A DNA stretch of 64,000 nt from CAKSQF01 sp051868045 (lineage in GTDB: Bacteria; Bacillota; Clostridia; Oscillospirales; CAG-272): NCBI GenBank assembly GCA_051868045.1, contig JBJDZN010000041.1, forward strand, positions 27,850 through 91,849, given 5' to 3'. This document shows, in pieces, positions 61,458 through 64,000 of this stretch (within the stretch, counting starts at the first letter, position 1; every line of letters starts with the position of its first letter). A program made the position numbers and the translations under genes. The notes under the pieces were generated by a model. The model ran no database searches. It was not told the DNA's origin and saw only the letters and a list, made by a program, of their open reading frames with translations.

Positions 61458-62834
61458 ATGATAAAAGAGAATGTAAAACAGATCATGAATACCGCCACGC
61501 ACCTGCATTTTGCGGGGATCGGCGGAATCAGTATGTCCAGTCTTGCCCTGTGGGCAGTCCGTCACGGCTTTACAGTGACCGGATCGGATCGGGTAAACTC
61601 GCCGATTCTGGACACCCTGCGGGAGAACGGGATCACCGTCCGGATCGGACAAAAGGCATCCAACGTGGAGTGTGCCGATGCCGTGATCTACTCCGTTGCC
61701 CTGAAACCCGACAATCCCGAATTGGTTGCCGCCAACCGCATGGGGATTCCCACCCTGACCCGTGGGGAATTTCTCGGCTATATGATGTCCTTCTATCGGG
61801 TGCGCATCGGCGTTTCGGGGACCCACGGTAAATCCACCACCACAGCGATGATCTCCCACATTTTCCTTCAGGCGGGTGCTGACCCCACCATTGCCTGCGG
61901 TGCCGTCATGCCCGAAATCGGCGGTGCAAGCAAGATTGGCGGTGACAAGAATACCTTCATCTACGAAGCCTGCGAATACCGGGATTCCTTCCTGTCCTTC
62001 TGCCCCACCGATGCGGTGATCACCAACATTGAGCTGGATCACACCGACTATTTTGCCGATCTGGATGCCGTCATCCGCTCCTTCCGGGAGTCCATCAAGG
62101 ACGCAGAATGCGTCTATATCAACATCGACAACAAGAACACCAAAGCGGCAGTCACCGACTTCAGGGGTGAGGTGGTAACCATTTCGACGGTAGACCCCAC
62201 CGCCACCTTCTATGCTGCCGATCTGTCCTTCCGAAAAGGGTGCGGAAGCTATACCCTGGTTCATCGGGGAAAGGAGCTTTGCCGCATTACCCTGCCCGTT
62301 ATCGGTGCCTTCAACGTCAGCAATTCCCTGTGTGCGGCGGCAGTCGCCTACAGTTATATGATCCCCCCTGCGCAGATTGCCCGCTCCCTTGCCGATTTCG
62401 TCGGCGTAGACCGCAGATTCCAGCACATGGGGGACATGGACGGCATTGCCATCTACGACGACTACGCTCACCATCCCGACGAGGTTCAGGCGACCCTGTC
62501 CGGGCTGTCTGCACTGGACTACGGTAAAATTTATCTGGTCTTCCAACCCCACACCTACACCCGTACCCGGGATCTGTGGAGCCGATGGGTGGAGGTTTTC
62601 CGATATGCAGTGGACCACGGCATTACGGTGATTCTCGCCGATATTTTTGCCGCAAGGGAATCGGATACTCTCGGAGTCAGCTCCCAGAAACTGGCGCAAG
62701 AGACCGGCGCACTGTATTTCCCCGATTTTGCCTCCATCGCCAGCTATCTTCACACCGTTGCCGTCTCCGGCGACCTGATTCTGACCATGGGAGCCGGTCA
62801 GGCAAACCGTGTGGGAGAGTTGCTCCTGAAATAA
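61458..62834 (+). CDS. murC: UDP-N-acetylmuramate-L-alanine ligase
   Basis: Adds L-Ala to UDP-MurNAc, the first amino acid of the peptidoglycan stem. The 458 residues have the three Mur ligase domains: the UDP-binding FAGIGGISMSSLA at about 19-31, ATP loop GVSGTHGKSTT (about 116-126), NIELDHTDYF, the Arg-containing GVDRRFQHMG and C-terminal YDDYAHHPDEVQATL (Mur/folylpolyglutamate type). AGGAAAGG lies about 16 bases before the ATG, longer than ideal, so the start is a little uncertain; the Met at codon 10 has no site at all. Confidence 0.96.
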   Translation: MIKENVKQIMNTATHLHFAGIGGISMSSLALWAVRHGFTVTGSDRVNSPILDTLRENGITVRIGQKASNVECADAVIYSVALKPDNPELVAANRMGIPTLTRGEFLGYMMSFYRVRIGVSGTHGKSTTTAMISHIFLQAGADPTIACGAVMPEIGGASKIGGDKNTFIYEACEYRDSFLSFCPTDAVITNIELDHTDYFADLDAVIRSFRESIKDAECVYINIDNKNTKAAVTDFRGEVVTISTVDPTATFYAADLSFRKGCGSYTLVHRGKELCRITLPVIGAFNVSNSLCAAAVAYSYMIPPAQIARSLADFVGVDRRFQHMGDMDGIAIYDDYAHHPDEVQATLSGLSALDYGKIYLVFQPHTYTRTRDLWSRWVEVFRYAVDHGITVILADIFAARESDTLGVSSQKLAQETGALYFPDFASIASYLHTVAVSGDLILTMGAGQANRVGELLLK

Positions 62835-62950
62835 GGCATGTCTTCTGCCGCCAACACGGTTCCGCATGAATGCCTTCCCATGAAGTTTTTACAGCTGCCC
62901 GAAAAGGTTCCAAAAAGTAAATATACCCCGTTCATCTGTACCGACAGACA

Positions 62951-62987
62951 CAAAAACAGATCCCGCCAAAATGGCGGGGTCTGTTTT
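62951..62987. terminator. bidirectional terminator between murC and the partial surface gene
   Basis: CAAAAACAGATCCCGCC and GGCGGGGTCTGTTTTG form the stem with T-rich flanks on both strands, between convergent genes. Confidence 0.85.
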
Positions 62988-63021
62988 GCTATTTGTATTC
63001 TTGTATTACCGATCAGATGAA

Positions 63022-63999
63022 TCAGTCGGCAATGGGCTCAACATCAAGGAAGATTGTTTCGCCGGACACAGGGGTAACGGTGTCGGTTGTGATTGCATAT
63101 CCATCCTTTACACCGGACCAGGATACGGCATAGGTCTTGCCTGCAGTCAGCTCAACGGTACGGACAGTCAAATCCGAATCAGGGTCAATACCAACGATCG
63201 AAACATACTCGTTTCCTTCCTCATCGATAAAGGAGATGGTTGCATCCCATGTAAACACGAAGGTAAGGGTGTCCCAATCAAAATAGGTCGCATTGATATT
63301 AAAGGTTTCAATTTCGTTTCTGATGCTGATGGTCAGATCGTTTGAACCCTCGGGATCGGTGGTCAAGGTTTCGGTATTGAGAACCTTGCCTTCGGGAAGG
63401 GTAACTTCAACCTTGAAGGTATGACCAACGGGAAGCGTAATCACTGCCTTGTTGCCGGTCATCTCGACGCCCGATGCTGCTCCGTACATTACGAAAGCGG
63501 TGTCGGTGACACAGGTGTAAACAACGCCGGTGTCCACATCGGTAAGAGTGATGGTTCCATCATAGAAGGTTGTTTGCTCGACCAGGTAAATGTTGTATTC
63601 AGCTGTTGCAACAGGCTCTTCAGCCACTTCCAGAGAAGCAACCAGGTTTATGGTATCTGCACCAATATTGTTAGCGTATACTTCAATGGTAACAACATCG
63701 CCTGCTGCTACTTCGATATCATAGCTACCGCTGCCAAAAATGATCGTCTCGGTAATATTGGTAATCAGAACGACATATGCGTTATCTTCATCCTCTGCCG
63801 TTGCGATGGTCAGGATTCCGGCATCCTCGGCAGTAATCGTAACGATTGCGGAAGTATCATAGGTTGCATCCGCCGAAATATCGGCACTCTCGCCTGCTGC
63901 TACGGTGTAGTCATTGCCCGATACGGGTTCTTCGGGGATCTCAGAAACTTCAACGGTCAGATCAACAATCTCGTCTGCCCAGCTTTCGGTTCCGACCAC
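63022..63999 (-). CDS. repetitive extracellular protein, 3' end only
   Basis: Partial: the gene begins beyond the right edge; the visible 325 residues are its C-terminal part. It is rich in Thr, Val, Glu and Asp with almost no Lys/Arg, typical of secreted beta-sandwich repeats. Stretches such as PVSGNDYTVAAGESADI and SYDIEVAAGDVVTIEVYANN look like related Ig-like units, and the C-terminus (VTPVSGETIFLDVEPIAD) has no LPxTG motif, TM helix or dockerin. Codon and base use are more AT-rich than the neighbours. The family is not recognised. Confidence 0.7.
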   Translation of the reverse strand: MVGTESWADEIVDLTVEVSEIPEEPVSGNDYTVAAGESADISADATYDTSAIVTITAEDAGILTIATAEDEDNAYVVLITNITETIIFGSGSYDIEVAAGDVVTIEVYANNIGADTINLVASLEVAEEPVATAEYNIYLVEQTTFYDGTITLTDVDTGVVYTCVTDTAFVMYGAASGVEMTGNKAVITLPVGHTFKVEVTLPEGKVLNTETLTTDPEGSNDLTISIRNEIETFNINATYFDWDTLTFVFTWDATISFIDEEGNEYVSIVGIDPDSDLTVRTVELTAGKTYAVSWSGVKDGYAITTDTVTPVSGETIFLDVEPIAD

Positions 64000-64000
64000 A

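Overview
The window reads as a chromosomal contig from a GC-rich, strictly or mainly fermentative member of the Clostridia (Bacillota), most likely an uncultured gut Oscillospirales/Ruminococcaceae relative. The pointers are GAAAGG-type ribosome binding sites, TTGACA-N17-TATAAT promoters, pyruvate formate-lyase, SpoVG, a Bce-type two-component system, Clostridia-style lipoproteins and proline/threonine linkers. A run of exactly 100 N at 50406-50505 shows that this is a scaffolded, probably metagenome-derived, assembly. The taxonomic placement is inferred from gene content, not from a marker search.

Layout. 1-6.5 kb: a shikimate/phenylalanine operon on the + strand (aroB, aroA, aroC, pheA, a fused aroE-aroK, aroQ). 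6.6-13 kb: a heavy-metal exporter-like permease, an LCP cell-wall ligase, and pflA/pflB. 13.3-15.2 kb: a GH18-like lipoprotein and a membrane zinc peptidase. 15.2-22.4 kb: the complete F-type ATP synthase operon on the - strand, with a two-carboxylate c subunit and a short epsilon subunit. 22.5-25.3 kb: a TrkA-like regulator translationally coupled to a CPA1 cation/proton antiporter. Together these form a Na+/K+/H+ block. 25.4-28.7 kb: an RCC1-propeller lipoprotein and proS. 28.9-30.6 kb: a Bce-type response regulator and kinase without a neighbouring BceAB transporter.

30.8-39.85 kb is the most unusual part: a five-gene - strand operon. It encodes two membrane-anchored McrB-type AAA+ ATPases whose ATPase halves are a near-identical 1.15-kb direct repeat, a coiled-coil protein resembling DUF2357/McrC-type partners lying between them, a small membrane-anchored protein, and a 1321-residue surface transglutaminase-like protein with six MBG-like repeats. 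No nuclease motif is visible, so this looks like a McrB-family machine serving a cell-surface function rather than restriction. A structured leader precedes the operon.

40-64 kb carries mostly housekeeping and accessory genes: an aconitase-family hydratase, a ribbon-helix-helix-like protein, clpB, a poly-Thr lipoprotein, a membrane-anchored lipase-like hydrolase, an ABC exporter pair interrupted by the assembly gap, a D-2-hydroxyacid dehydrogenase divergent from a PRPP synthetase, asnB divergent from galK, a YycJ-like hydrolase overlapping rlmH, a WG-repeat membrane protein, spoVG, murC, and the 3' end of a repetitive extracellular protein that runs off the window. I saw no rRNA, no convincing tRNA, no CRISPR array, no insertion sequence and no prophage.
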